NCBI GenBank assembly: GCA_965247775.1
Contig: OZ252031.1
Coordinates: 2,356,001-2,420,000, forward strand
DNA: 64,000 nucleotides
Direction: 5' to 3'
From: G965247775 sp965247775
Lineage (GTDB): Bacteria; Chloroflexota; Dehalococcoidia; Bin125
Shown here piece after piece: positions 33,252 to 42,533 of the stretch. A model generated the notes under the pieces. It did no database searches. It saw only the letters and a list, made by a program, of their open reading frames with translations, and had not been told where the DNA came from. The translations under genes were made by a program, and so were the position numbers. Position 1 is the first letter of the stretch; every line of letters starts with the position of its first letter.

Positions 33252-34838
33252 ATGCTCGATCTCCTCATCACCAACGGCACCGTCATCGACGGCAGCGGCA
33301 GCGCCGGCTTCCGCGCCGCCGTCGCCATCGAGGACGAGCGCCTCACCATCCTCCGCGGCGACGTCTCGGAGCTGGAAGCCACGCGCACCATCGACGCCGC
33401 CGGCCGCGTTGTCTGCCCCGGTTTCGTCGACCTCCACTCCCACGCCGGCCTCACCATCCTCGGCGCGCCCCACCACGACCCCAAGGTGCGCCAGGGCGTC
33501 ACCACCGAACTCGTCGGCATTGACGGCATCTCCCACGCCCCCTTCAAGACCGCCGCGGAACTCAACCGCTACATCTGGCTCGACTCCGCCCTCAACGGAT
33601 ATCCCCCCCAGCCCGCCGACTGGCTCACCGTCGCCGGCCTGCTCGACCGCTACGACAGCCAGGTCGCAATCAACATGGCCTTCATCCTGGGCAACTCGCC
33701 CGTCCGCATCTGGTCCATCGGCTGGGAGGCCACGCCCGCCAGCGCCGCCCAGCAGGCCGACATGGAGGCCGTCGTCGCCGACGCGATGAGCGCCGGCGCT
33801 TGGGGCCTCTCCAGCGGCCTCGACTACCCCCCCGGCGCCTACGCCGACACCGCTGAACTCGCCGGCCTCGCCCGCGCCACCGCCAGGTACGGCGGCTTCT
33901 ACCACACCCACATCCGCAGCAGCCTGCGCCAACAGGGTCCTCTGCTGCCCTGGGAGGAGGCCTTGGAGATCGGGCGCGGTGGCGACTGCCCCGTGCACCT
34001 CACCCACTATTACCAGAGCGCCCGCGCCCCGATCGGACATCACGCCTATCTCGGCCTCGTCGAGCACGCCCGCGCTGCCGGCCAGGACGTCACCTTCGAC
34101 ATCTTCTCCTACGCCAACTCCAGCACCACCCCCACCATCGTCCTGCCCCACTGGGCCAAGGAGGGCGGCCCCGAGCGCCTCATCGACGCCCTGCGCAACG
34201 CCGACGAGCGCCGCCAGATCCGCCGCGACCTGACCGAGAAGCCCGACCCCTGGGGCTGGGACACCGGCTGGTACACCAACTTCAGCAAGCCCGAGCATGC
34301 CGCCTACGACGGCCGCAGCATCCAGGACATCGCCGCCCTGCGTGGTCAGGACCCCGTCGACGCCTTCCTCGACCTCATCCTCGAGGAGAACCTGGGCATC
34401 ACCTGGGTCGGCACCACCCCCAGCGACCGCACCCTGCACGAGTTCATCGCCCACCCCTTTGGCATGATCGCCTCCGACGCCCTCCTCTTCGGCGACCACC
34501 CCAACCCGCGCAGCTACGGCTGCTTCCCCCAGGTCCTGGGCGAATACGTGCGCAAGGAGAAGCGCCTCAGCCTGGAAGAAGCCATCCGCAAGATGACCGC
34601 CTTCCCCGCCCAGCGGCTGGGCCTGCCCGACCGTGGCCTCCTGCGCGACGGCTTCAAGGCCGACGTCGTCATCTTCGACCCCGCCACCGTCGAAGCGCTC
34701 AGCACGCCCGGCAACCTGCGCGCCTACCCGCGCGGCATCGACACCGTGATCGTCAATGGCGTCGTCGTCATCCACGAGGGCGAGAACAGCGGCGCCCTGC
34801 CCGGCCGTGCCCTGCGCCGCGGCATCCACGGCACCTAG
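33252..34838 (+). CDS. N-acyl-D-amino-acid deacylase family amidohydrolase
   Basis: The 528-residue enzyme belongs to the D-aminoacylase/dihydroorotase-like amidohydrolases. It starts LLITNGTVIDGSG, has the metal-binding H62 and H64 in PGFVDLHSHAG, the GLSSGLDYPPGAYAD stretch typical of D-aminoacylases, and C-terminal LGLPDRGLLRDGFKADVVIFD that returns to the small beta domain. GGAGG lies just upstream. An amidase follows 22 nt later, so the two probably release amino acids or amines from amides in one pathway. Confidence 0.92.
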   Translation: MLDLLITNGTVIDGSGSAGFRAAVAIEDERLTILRGDVSELEATRTIDAAGRVVCPGFVDLHSHAGLTILGAPHHDPKVRQGVTTELVGIDGISHAPFKTAAELNRYIWLDSALNGYPPQPADWLTVAGLLDRYDSQVAINMAFILGNSPVRIWSIGWEATPASAAQQADMEAVVADAMSAGAWGLSSGLDYPPGAYADTAELAGLARATARYGGFYHTHIRSSLRQQGPLLPWEEALEIGRGGDCPVHLTHYYQSARAPIGHHAYLGLVEHARAAGQDVTFDIFSYANSSTTPTIVLPHWAKEGGPERLIDALRNADERRQIRRDLTEKPDPWGWDTGWYTNFSKPEHAAYDGRSIQDIAALRGQDPVDAFLDLILEENLGITWVGTTPSDRTLHEFIAHPFGMIASDALLFGDHPNPRSYGCFPQVLGEYVRKEKRLSLEEAIRKMTAFPAQRLGLPDRGLLRDGFKADVVIFDPATVEALSTPGNLRAYPRGIDTVIVNGVVVIHEGENSGALPGRALRRGIHGT

Positions 34839-34860
34839 CACGCAGCGAGCGGAGACCCCC

Positions 34861-36303
34861 ATGAACACCGATGAGTACCGCCAACTGGACGCCGTCGCCC
34901 TCGCCGAGCACATTCGCAACGGCGACGTCACGGCGACAGAGGCCGCCGAGGTCGCCCTGCGCTGCATCGCCGAGCAGGATGGCAGCCTCAACGCCGTCGT
35001 CGCGACGTACCCCGAGCGCGCCGCCGAGGCGTACACCGCCGCGTTGCCCGAGGGGCCCCTGCGCGGCGTGCCCATCCTGATCAAGGACCTGGGGAACTTC
35101 GAGGAGAGCAAGGCCTGCAACATGGGCTCGCGCCTGGGGCAGGGCTTCCTGCCGGACCACCCCAGCGACCTCATGCGACGCTTCCGCGCCGCCGGCCTCA
35201 ACGCCCTCGGCACCACCACCACCCCCGAGTTCGGCCTCCACGCCGCCTCCGAGTCCGTCCTCACCGGCCCCACCCGCAACCCCTGGGACCGCGAACGCGG
35301 CGCCGGCGGCTCCAGCGGCGGCGCCGCCGCCGCCGTCGCCGCCGGCTACGTCCCCCTCGCCCACGCCAGCGACGGCGGCGGCTCCATCCGCATCCCCGCC
35401 GCCTGCTGCGGCCTCTTCGGCCTCAAGCCCACCCGCGGCCGCACCCCCGGCGGCCCCGACGCCGCCTACCCCATTGGCGGCTTCGGCAATCAGTTCGCCC
35501 TCAGCCGCAGCGTGCGCGACTCCGCCGCCCTCCTCGACGCCGTGCACGGCCCCACCCCCGGCGACCCCTTCCAGATCGCGCCACCCCTGCGTCCCTACCT
35601 GGAGGAAGTCGCAACCGCCCCGGCACCGCTCCGCGTCGCGGCCACGACGCAGGCCTGGTCCGGTGACGGCGTCCGCCCCGAAGCCGAGCGCGCCGTGCAG
35701 AACACCGCCCAACTCTGCCGCGACCTCGGCCACACCGTCGAGGAGGCCTCCCCCGCCTTCGACTACGAGTCCTACATCGACGCGACCACGACCGTCTGGG
35801 CCACGAGCCTCAGCTTCCGCTTGGACGGCATCGCTGCCGCCACCGGCCGCACCATCGCCCTCGACACCGTGGAAGCCGCCACCCTCGCCTGCTACGAGTA
35901 CGGCAAGGCCAAATCCGCCGGCGACTACCTCCGCGCCCAGTCCACCCTCAACCGCATGAGCCGCGCCGTCGCGCCCTTCTGGGACGGCTACGACGTCCTG
36001 CTCACGCCGACCATTGTCGGCGCCGCCCCGCTCATCGGCGCCGTCGATCAGAACGCCCCCGGCTACACCGCGCGCACATGGTTCGACGACGTCTTCGGCC
36101 TCATCGCCCCCTTCACCGCCCCCTTCAACAACACCGGCCAGCCCGCCATGTCCCTGCCCCTGGCCGAAGACGACGCCGGACGCCCCGTGGGACTCCAGTT
36201 CGTCGGCCGCTACGGCGACGAAGCCACGCTCTTCCGTCTCGCCGGCCAGTTGGAGCAGGCCCGCCCCTGGACCGGCCGCCGGCCCGCCGCCGTCACCGCC
36301 TAG
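34861..36303 (+). CDS. Amidase signature family protein
   Basis: The 480-residue amidase has the Ser-cisSer-Lys catalytic set: K75 (VPILIKDLGNF), S151 in GGSSGG and S175 in DGGGSIRIPAA, the last being the usual nucleophile. It resembles GatA but stands without gatB or gatC, so it is more likely a catabolic amidase. The in-frame extension upstream of ATG 34861 overlaps the previous gene and is not homologous; AGCGGAGACCCCC precedes the ATG. It hydrolyses carboxamides to acid and ammonia. Confidence 0.93.
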   Translation: MNTDEYRQLDAVALAEHIRNGDVTATEAAEVALRCIAEQDGSLNAVVATYPERAAEAYTAALPEGPLRGVPILIKDLGNFEESKACNMGSRLGQGFLPDHPSDLMRRFRAAGLNALGTTTTPEFGLHAASESVLTGPTRNPWDRERGAGGSSGGAAAAVAAGYVPLAHASDGGGSIRIPAACCGLFGLKPTRGRTPGGPDAAYPIGGFGNQFALSRSVRDSAALLDAVHGPTPGDPFQIAPPLRPYLEEVATAPAPLRVAATTQAWSGDGVRPEAERAVQNTAQLCRDLGHTVEEASPAFDYESYIDATTTVWATSLSFRLDGIAAATGRTIALDTVEAATLACYEYGKAKSAGDYLRAQSTLNRMSRAVAPFWDGYDVLLTPTIVGAAPLIGAVDQNAPGYTARTWFDDVFGLIAPFTAPFNNTGQPAMSLPLAEDDAGRPVGLQFVGRYGDEATLFRLAGQLEQARPWTGRRPAAVTA

Positions 36304-36340
36304 GCCCCGGTCCCGGCGCACGACGGCCGCGGTAGAGCGA

Positions 36341-37255
36341 TCAGCCGCCGCTCGCGGCCGCGCCTGCCGCCCGCCGATAGTCGAAGCCCGTCTCCTCCGC
36401 GAACGCGTCCAGCAGGCGGGCCGTCAGCGGCCCCGGCACCGGCGCCTTCGGGACGAAGCGGTCCACCGATCGCACGGGGTAAACGCCGAACCCGCTGGAG
36501 GACAGCAGACACTCGTCCGCCTGCGCGATGTCGTACATCGTCAGGCTCTGCTCGACGACGCGGATGTCCAGCCGCGCCGCCATGGCGTAGATCGCCTTGC
36601 GCGTCACGCCTTGCAGGACGTTGCGATCCGGCGGACCGACCAGCGCCCCCTCCCGCACGAGGAAGAAGTTCGCGATGGAGTTTTCAGCCACGTTGCCCTG
36701 CAAGTCCAGCATCAGTGACATCGCCCCATGGCTGGCTGCATCCAACTCCGCCAGCGTCTGGTTCATCTTGGCGGTGATCTTCGCCCGCGCCTCAATGCTC
36801 TCCGGCGGCACCCGCCGGGTAGCCGTCACCGCCAGCGTCACCCCCTCCTCCTGGTTGCGCGCGACCGCCGCGACGTTCACCGGGCGCAGCGCGATCAGCA
36901 CCGTCGCCGGGCCGGCATCCGCCGCCAGCATGGAGGGATCGTCATCGCCCCGGCTGATCCAGTGCCCCACCCGGTACACGGTTCCCGGTCCGCACAGGGC
37001 CGCGTTGGCCGCCACCAGATCCTCGGTGGCCCGCGTCATCTCCACCGGCGTCAAGCCCGGGTCGATCTGGACGTAGCGCAGCGAACGGTACATCCGATCG
37101 ATGTGGTCCGCCAGATGGAAAAGTCGCCCCTCGAACAGCGGCGTTACCTCGTAGACCCCGTCGCCCCAGAGGAATCCCCGGTCGAACGGCGACAGCCGCG
37201 CCGCCGACTCCGGCGTGATCCGCCCGTTGAGGGAAAGCGCGCGTTCCGCAGCCAT
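36341..37255 (-). CDS. Class IV PLP aminotransferase (branched-chain / D-amino acid type)
   Basis: The 304-residue fold-type IV transaminase has LNGRITPESAARLSPFDRGFLWGDGVYEV at its N-terminus (typical in its FDRGFLWGDG part), the PLP lysine in RAKITAKMNQTLA, and SLMLDLQGNVAENSIANFF plus LQGVTRKAIYAMA, all usual for BCAT/DAAT/aminodeoxychorismate lyase relatives. The ATG at 37255 or the one at 37267 could be used; neither has a strong ribosome-binding site. It is monocistronic and convergent with the amidase. Confidence 0.91.
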   Translation of the reverse strand: MAAERALSLNGRITPESAARLSPFDRGFLWGDGVYEVTPLFEGRLFHLADHIDRMYRSLRYVQIDPGLTPVEMTRATEDLVAANAALCGPGTVYRVGHWISRGDDDPSMLAADAGPATVLIALRPVNVAAVARNQEEGVTLAVTATRRVPPESIEARAKITAKMNQTLAELDAASHGAMSLMLDLQGNVAENSIANFFLVREGALVGPPDRNVLQGVTRKAIYAMAARLDIRVVEQSLTMYDIAQADECLLSSSGFGVYPVRSVDRFVPKAPVPGPLTARLLDAFAEETGFDYRRAAGAAASGG

Positions 37256-37333
37256 GTACCCGACCATACGCCGCTCGCGGGGACCGTGCAGAAACTGAGT
37301 GATCCGGCCCGCCGTGTGACGATCGTGGCACGG

Positions 37334-37363
37334 TTGACCCCTCCCCAACGCCCTCATTACGAT
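37334..37363 (+). promoter_or_regulatory. Promoter of the NitT/TauT-type ABC transporter operon
   Basis: TTGACC (37334-37339) and TACGAT (37358-37363) are 18 nt apart, close to the sigma-70 consensus for both boxes. They lie 42 nt upstream of the start at 37406 in the 150-bp gap from the divergent aminotransferase. This is the best-formed promoter in the window. Confidence 0.5.
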
Positions 37364-37405
37364 CGCCCCCCAGAGCGAGCCCGCAGACCGAGGACGGAAC
37401 GACCC

Positions 37406-38668
37406 ATGCCCCGCAATTGGCACCAGCGGCACCGCCGCCGCATGTCCCGGCGCGGCATGATAGGGGCGAGCGCCAAGGTGGGGGTCGGCGCCGCCGGCCT
37501 GGCCCTGGTGGGCTGCGGCGGCGGCGGCGACGACGATGACGACGGGACCGCCCCGGCCAGCGCTCCCGGCCCCACGGGGCGATCGCGGGACAGTGCACCG
37601 GCCACAGCGCCGATTACGGAGGCGATTGCGCGGCTCGAGGCGGTCCGCCGGGCGGAACTCGTCCCGGCCACGTACTGCCCCTCCTTCGAGGCCCCCTTCA
37701 CCGGCATCCTCGCCATGAACTACGTGGCCGAGGCCCTCGGCTACTTCGAGCAAGAAGGGATCAAGGAAGAGTGGGTCTACCAGACCGGCTGCGTGCCCCT
37801 GCTCATCAGCGGCGCCACCGACTTCGCCTTCCTCGACGTGCCCGAGACGCTCAACGCCTTCGACGCCGGCCGCCCCGTCACGGCCGTCTTCCAGCCCGCC
37901 TACACCCTCATCTTCGGCGTCTTCGTGCCCCAGGACTCCCCCATCCAGACCTGGAACGCCGACGACCTGCGCGGCCAGACCATCGGCGTCACCGAGTTCG
38001 TCGGCGGCGAGGTGCCGGTCGTCCGCGCCCTCCTCGCCCGCATCGGCCTGACCGAGGGCGCGGACGTGGAGCTGCTGCCCACCAGCGGCCTGCCCGGCCA
38101 GCAACCCACCATCGACGCCTTCAACGACGGCCGCATCGTCGCCTTCGGCGGCGGCCGCCACGACGTCTTCGGCGTCGAGCTGGGCGGCCTGCCCATGCGC
38201 GACATCACCCCCCCGGACATGCGCGCGATCCGCGCCGCCGAGGCCATCTCCGTCAACGCCGACCGCCTGGCCGACCCCGAGCGGCGCGACTTCGTCATCC
38301 GCTGGCTGCGCGCCTACGCCAAGGGCATCACCTTCATGAACGAGAACGTCGAAGCCGCCGCCCAGATCGGCTTCTCCGTCACCGGCGAGGACCCCGACAC
38401 CCTGCAGGAGGCGGTGGACCTGCTCAACATCTTCTTCTTCCACCGCCAGGACCGCGGCCCCGGCGTCCGCTTCGGCGAGGTCCCCCTCCAGGGCTGGGTC
38501 GACTTCGAGAACCTCCTCCTCGACGGCCGCACCGGCGCCGAGACGGACCCCTTGAACTTCGACGAATTCATCCCCGTGGAGAACGTCATCGACAATAGCC
38601 TGATCGACGAGATCAACACCTTCGACGCCGACGCCATCAAGGCGCAGGCCCGCAACTACCGCGCCTAG
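37406..38668 (+). CDS. ABC transporter substrate-binding lipoprotein (NMT1/THI5-like, NitT/TauT family)
   Basis: The 420-residue protein is exported through Tat and lipid-anchored: SRRGMIG at residues 14-20 is a twin-arginine motif and LVGC ends at C37. A short Gly/Asp-rich linker leads into an NMT1/THI5-type domain (AEALGYFEQEGIKEEW, LISGATDFAFLDVPETLNA, DLRGQTIGVTEF). Such proteins bring pyrimidine precursors, sulfonates, nitrate or aromatic acids to an SsuC/TauC-type permease. It is the first gene of a four-gene importer. The ligand is not predictable by eye. Confidence 0.9.
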   Translation: MPRNWHQRHRRRMSRRGMIGASAKVGVGAAGLALVGCGGGGDDDDDGTAPASAPGPTGRSRDSAPATAPITEAIARLEAVRRAELVPATYCPSFEAPFTGILAMNYVAEALGYFEQEGIKEEWVYQTGCVPLLISGATDFAFLDVPETLNAFDAGRPVTAVFQPAYTLIFGVFVPQDSPIQTWNADDLRGQTIGVTEFVGGEVPVVRALLARIGLTEGADVELLPTSGLPGQQPTIDAFNDGRIVAFGGGRHDVFGVELGGLPMRDITPPDMRAIRAAEAISVNADRLADPERRDFVIRWLRAYAKGITFMNENVEAAAQIGFSVTGEDPDTLQEAVDLLNIFFFHRQDRGPGVRFGEVPLQGWVDFENLLLDGRTGAETDPLNFDEFIPVENVIDNSLIDEINTFDADAIKAQARNYRA

Positions 38669-38729
38669 CAAGCGCGGCGCGGGGCCGCCCCTCGGGAGCC
38701 GCCCGCCCCGGGGCGAACCGCGCACCACC

Positions 38730-39623
38730 ATGGCCACGCCGCCCCAGACCCTGCCCGACGACCCGCGCCGCGCCGCCCTGCAGCGCAGCTACCGGCACTG
38801 GGCCAGCTTCGCCGGCGTCCGTTTCTTCGGGCGCTGGGCCCTGCGCCTCCTCATGCTGGGCCTGCTCATGGTCGTGCTGGAGTTCGCGGTCGATGGCGAG
38901 TGGCTCTTCTTCAAGGACACCGTCCTGCCCCGGCCCTTCGGTTTCACCGGGGACCGCGGCGGCGTGATCGACGAATTGGACTTCTTGATCTTCGGGGACT
39001 TCTTCTGGCAGCACTGGGTCAGCACGGTCAAAAACACCATGATCGGCTTCGCCATCGGCGCGGCGATCGGGCTCTCCCTGGCCATCAGCATCGTCCTCTA
39101 TCCCATCTCCAAGCCGTTCGTCTCGGACTCCGTCGTCGGCTTCGAGGCGCTGCCCAAGATCCTCCTCATCCCCGTCCTCTTCGCCTGGTTCGGCTTCGGC
39201 GGCGCCTCCATCATCATCCTCACGGCCATGATCACCTTCTTCCCGGTCTTCGTCTCCAGCCTGACCGGCATGATCAACGTCCCGGAGGATGATCGCCGCC
39301 TGCTCGCCAGCTATCAGGCCGGCCGCGTCCAGCGCCTCTACATGAGCAACATCCCCCGCTCCTTCCCCAACATCTTCGGCGGCCTCAAGATCGGCATCGC
39401 CAACTCCATGATCGGCACCATCCTGGCCGAGTTCATCTTCGGCAATGAGGGCCTGGGCTTCCTCGTCGACCTCTTCCACAACCGGGTCCTGCTGGAGCGG
39501 GAATGGGCGGGCATGGTCGCCGTCGCGGTCACCTTCGCCCTCCTCTTCTGGGGATTGGAGATGCTGCAGCGCTACGTCGCCTTCTGGGAGAAGACGCCCG
39601 ATGAGATCATCCAGGGCGCGTAG
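38730..39623 (+). CDS. ABC transporter permease (SsuC/TauC family), first subunit
   Basis: The 297-residue membrane protein has about six helices and the BPD_transp_1 domain. The EAA-type coupling loop is about residues 195-225 (QAGRVQRLYMSNIPRSFPNIF), and the last helix ends in RYVAFWEK as in SsuC. It is followed 43 nt later by a second, different permease, so the channel is likely a heterodimer. Confidence 0.92.
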   Translation: MATPPQTLPDDPRRAALQRSYRHWASFAGVRFFGRWALRLLMLGLLMVVLEFAVDGEWLFFKDTVLPRPFGFTGDRGGVIDELDFLIFGDFFWQHWVSTVKNTMIGFAIGAAIGLSLAISIVLYPISKPFVSDSVVGFEALPKILLIPVLFAWFGFGGASIIILTAMITFFPVFVSSLTGMINVPEDDRRLLASYQAGRVQRLYMSNIPRSFPNIFGGLKIGIANSMIGTILAEFIFGNEGLGFLVDLFHNRVLLEREWAGMVAVAVTFALLFWGLEMLQRYVAFWEKTPDEIIQGA

Positions 39624-39666
39624 CACCCGGCCCCGGTGCAGGTAGGAAGGAACGCGCGAGAGTCCC

Positions 39667-40506
39667 ATGGCCGCTGCCGGCAGGGTCCAAGGCCGCCCCG
39701 CGCTTTACGATCGCCTGTCCGAGGAGCGCTGGGCGCGCCTCGCCGCCAAGTGGATCTTCCGCCTGGCGCTGATCGGCGTCTGGATCGGACTCTGGGAGCT
39801 GCTCCCTGCCACCGGCGTCGTCTCCGAGGTCACCCTGCCGCCGCCCTCGCAGGTCGCCGACGTCACGATCAACGTCGTCGGGCAGGCCTTCTGGGGACAC
39901 TTCACCACCACGCTCAAGGAGGCGCTGGGCGGCTTCGTCATCGGCGCCGGCTCCGCCTTCGCCATGGCCGTCGCCCTCACCCTCTTCCCCGCCCTGCGCT
40001 TCTTCCTCACCGACTACATCCTGGCCCTGCAGGCCCTGCCCAAGGTCCTCCTGATCCCGATCCTGATCGCCTGGTTCGGCCAGGACCAACCCCTGCTGGG
40101 CATCGCGCCGCAAGACAAGATCATCCTGGCCGCCCTGATCGCCTTCTTCCCCGTCTACGTCAACGCTATGGTCGGCATGAACCGCATCGAGGAAGACGAG
40201 GGCAAGCTCATGCGCACCCTGGAGGCCACCCGCGTCCAGCGCCTCTACATGCTGCAGATCCCCAAGGGCATGCCCACCATCTTCGCCGGCTTCAAGAACG
40301 GCGCCACGAACGCCCTCATTGGCGCCACCGTGGCCGAGTTCCTCGGCGCCAGCGCCGGACTCGGCACGCTCATCATCCAGCAGAGCCACAACTCCCAATT
40401 CGCCGAAACCTTCGTCGTCATTGGTATCTTGACCCTGCTAACCATGGCGCTCTTCTACATTGTCGATTGGGTCGGAAATCGCGTAGCCTTCTGGGTGCCG
40501 CGCTGA
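39667..40506 (+). CDS. ABC transporter permease (SsuC/TauC family), second subunit
   Basis: The 279-residue permease is paralogous to its neighbour. It shares LALQALPKVLLIPILIAWFG and the coupling-loop pattern TRVQRLYMLQIPKGMPTIFAG, but the rest is diverged, so the duplication is old. NRVAFWVPR at the C-terminus is the family's typical ending. AGGAAGGAA lies upstream of the ATG. Confidence 0.92.
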   Translation: MAAAGRVQGRPALYDRLSEERWARLAAKWIFRLALIGVWIGLWELLPATGVVSEVTLPPPSQVADVTINVVGQAFWGHFTTTLKEALGGFVIGAGSAFAMAVALTLFPALRFFLTDYILALQALPKVLLIPILIAWFGQDQPLLGIAPQDKIILAALIAFFPVYVNAMVGMNRIEEDEGKLMRTLEATRVQRLYMLQIPKGMPTIFAGFKNGATNALIGATVAEFLGASAGLGTLIIQQSHNSQFAETFVVIGILTLLTMALFYIVDWVGNRVAFWVPR

Positions 40507-40531
40507 GTGGCAGACCCGTGGAACGGAAGAG

Positions 40532-41347
40532 ATGATGACGACGTACAGGGAACCCGGCACCCAGACCCGCAGCGGCAGCAGCGGCGGCCACCTGGAGATC
40601 GACCACCTCTCCAAGACCTATATTCCCGCCCGACGCTCCCAGCCCCCCGTCGTCGCCCTGGACGACGTCTCGGTCGACATCGCCCCCGGCGAGTTCATCT
40701 CCCTCGTCGGCCCCTCCGGCTGCGGCAAGAGCACGATCCTCAACATCGTGGGCGGTCTGCTCGACGTCACCGAGGGGGAAATCCGCCTCCACGGCGAAAC
40801 CATCACCCGTCCCCGCGCCGACATCGGCATGATGTTCCAGTCCCCCGTCCTCTTCCCCTGGCGCACCATCATCAACAACGTGCTCCTCCCCGTGGACATC
40901 CGCCGCCAGGGTCGCAAGAACTTCCGCGAGCGCGCCCTGGAACTGCTGGATCGGGTGGGCCTGGCGGAGTTCGTCAACAGCTACCCCAACGAACTCTCCG
41001 GCGGCATGCAGCAGCGCGCTGCGCTGGCCCGGCTGCTCCTGGAGGACGCGGAGATCATGCTCCTCGACGAGCCCTTCGGCGCCCTCGACGAGTTCACCCG
41101 CGAGGCAATGAACATTGACCTCCTCCGCCTCTGGAGCGGCTCCGGCAAGACGATCATCTTCGTCACCCACAACATCCAGGAGGCCGTCTTCCTCTCGGAC
41201 CGCGTGGCCGTCATGACGCCCCGCCCCGGCCGCCTGGCCCGCCTGCTGGAGGTCAGCCTGCCGCGTCCACGCGAAATCACCATGATGAAGACCCCCGAAT
41301 TCCAGGAGATGGTGTTCGAGGTGCGGCAGCTGCTCGGCGTCGCCTAA
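40532..41347 (+). CDS. ABC transporter ATP-binding protein (SsuB/TauB family)
   Basis: The 271-residue ATPase has Walker A GPSGCGKST (residues 60-68), the Q-loop MMFQSPVLFPWR, signature LSGGMQQRAALARLLL, Walker B EIMLLDEPFGALDE and switch VTHNIQEAVFLSDRV. It powers the two permeases upstream. ATG at 40532 (or 40535) follows GGAAGAG. Confidence 0.94.
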   Translation: MMTTYREPGTQTRSGSSGGHLEIDHLSKTYIPARRSQPPVVALDDVSVDIAPGEFISLVGPSGCGKSTILNIVGGLLDVTEGEIRLHGETITRPRADIGMMFQSPVLFPWRTIINNVLLPVDIRRQGRKNFRERALELLDRVGLAEFVNSYPNELSGGMQQRAALARLLLEDAEIMLLDEPFGALDEFTREAMNIDLLRLWSGSGKTIIFVTHNIQEAVFLSDRVAVMTPRPGRLARLLEVSLPRPREITMMKTPEFQEMVFEVRQLLGVA

Positions 41348-41407
41348 GCGCTCCCGCGAGCCGGCGTCCGCGCCGGCCCGCGGGTCAGTTCCTGCCATGG
41401 GGGGCCC

Positions 41408-42478
41408 ATGACCGCCCGCGCGCGCCGCGTCGGCATCGTTGGGACGGGCTTCGGCAGCGCCGTGCACATTCCCGCCTTTCAATCGGAAGGCTGGGAGGTC
41501 ACCGCGGTCTGGAGCCGCACGGAACACAACGCGCGCGCCACCGCGGACCGCTTCGGCATCCCGCACGTCTTCGCCAGCGCCGACGACCTGACCGCCAGCG
41601 CCGCCGTTGACGCGGTGGCTATCGTCAGCCCGCCGCCCTTCCATCACGACACGACCCTGACCGCGCTCCGCGCCGGCAAGCACGTGCTCTGCGAGAAGCC
41701 CTTCGCCGCCAGTACCGCCCAGGCGCGGGCCATGCGAGACCTCGCCGCCGAGACCGGCCGCACCTGCCTGATCGCCCACGAATTCCGCTTCGCCCCGCAG
41801 CGCGCCCACATCAAGCGCCTTCTGGACCAGGGCTACATCGGCGACTTCCGCCTCGCCACCATGGATCTGCTCTTCCCGTACGACCCCCAGCGCCTCCTCT
41901 CCGGCTGGATGAGCCAGAAGAGCCTGGGCGGCGGCCTGATGGGCGCCCTGGGCACCCATTTCGTTGATGCCCTGCGGCACTGGATCGGTGAGATCGACAG
42001 CGTCAGCGCGCGTCTCACCCGTTTCTCACCGGACCGCAACCCCGCGACCGGCGAACCCGCCGACTCCAACGACACCATCCTCAGCCGCTACACCTTCCAC
42101 AACGGCGGCGCCGCCACCCTGATCATCTCCGGCGTGGTCGCCCCCGCGCAGGGCGCCCGCATCGTCCTCAACGGGACGCAGGGCACGCTCGTCGCGACTC
42201 AACCGGGCGGCAACCCGGCCACGGACGGCCTCGTACTCGGCGCACGCAGCGGCCAGGACGGGCTCCAGGAACTGCCCATGCCGCCCGAATTCGTCCCCTT
42301 CCACGACGACCGCGACCCCCGCCTCATGCCCTTCCGCCTGCTCCTGCGCGCATTCGACCGTGGCATCGAGACGGGCACCTCGCCCGCCCCCAACTTCGAG
42401 GACGGCCTGCGGGGCCAGCAGGTCCTGGACGCCGTCTACCGATCCGCGGATGAGGGACGCACGATCCGCCTCACCTGA
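41408..42478 (+). CDS. Gfo/Idh/MocA family oxidoreductase
   Basis: The 356-residue NAD(P)-dependent dehydrogenase has the N-terminal nucleotide loop GIVGTGFGSAVHIPAFQ, the VLCEKPFAAS motif with the catalytic-site lysine and a C-terminal alpha/beta domain (GALGTHFVDALRHWIGEIDSV). Members oxidise sugars, inositols or related alcohols. It starts 60 nt after the ABC ATPase on the same strand and may act on the imported compound. Confidence 0.93.
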   Translation: MTARARRVGIVGTGFGSAVHIPAFQSEGWEVTAVWSRTEHNARATADRFGIPHVFASADDLTASAAVDAVAIVSPPPFHHDTTLTALRAGKHVLCEKPFAASTAQARAMRDLAAETGRTCLIAHEFRFAPQRAHIKRLLDQGYIGDFRLATMDLLFPYDPQRLLSGWMSQKSLGGGLMGALGTHFVDALRHWIGEIDSVSARLTRFSPDRNPATGEPADSNDTILSRYTFHNGGAATLIISGVVAPAQGARIVLNGTQGTLVATQPGGNPATDGLVLGARSGQDGLQELPMPPEFVPFHDDRDPRLMPFRLLLRAFDRGIETGTSPAPNFEDGLRGQQVLDAVYRSADEGRTIRLT

Positions 42479-42533
42479 CCGGCGCCCTCCCGGTCCTCCA
42501 CCCTCCACCGGAACGCGGGCCGGCGCCGCGGCC

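Noticed and set aside
33183..35279. A very long open frame on the minus strand opposite the D-aminoacylase and amidase genes
   Set aside because: It is a by-product of strong third-position G/C bias on the other strand. It shows only Gly/Val/Ala/Asp-rich sequence with no family motif.
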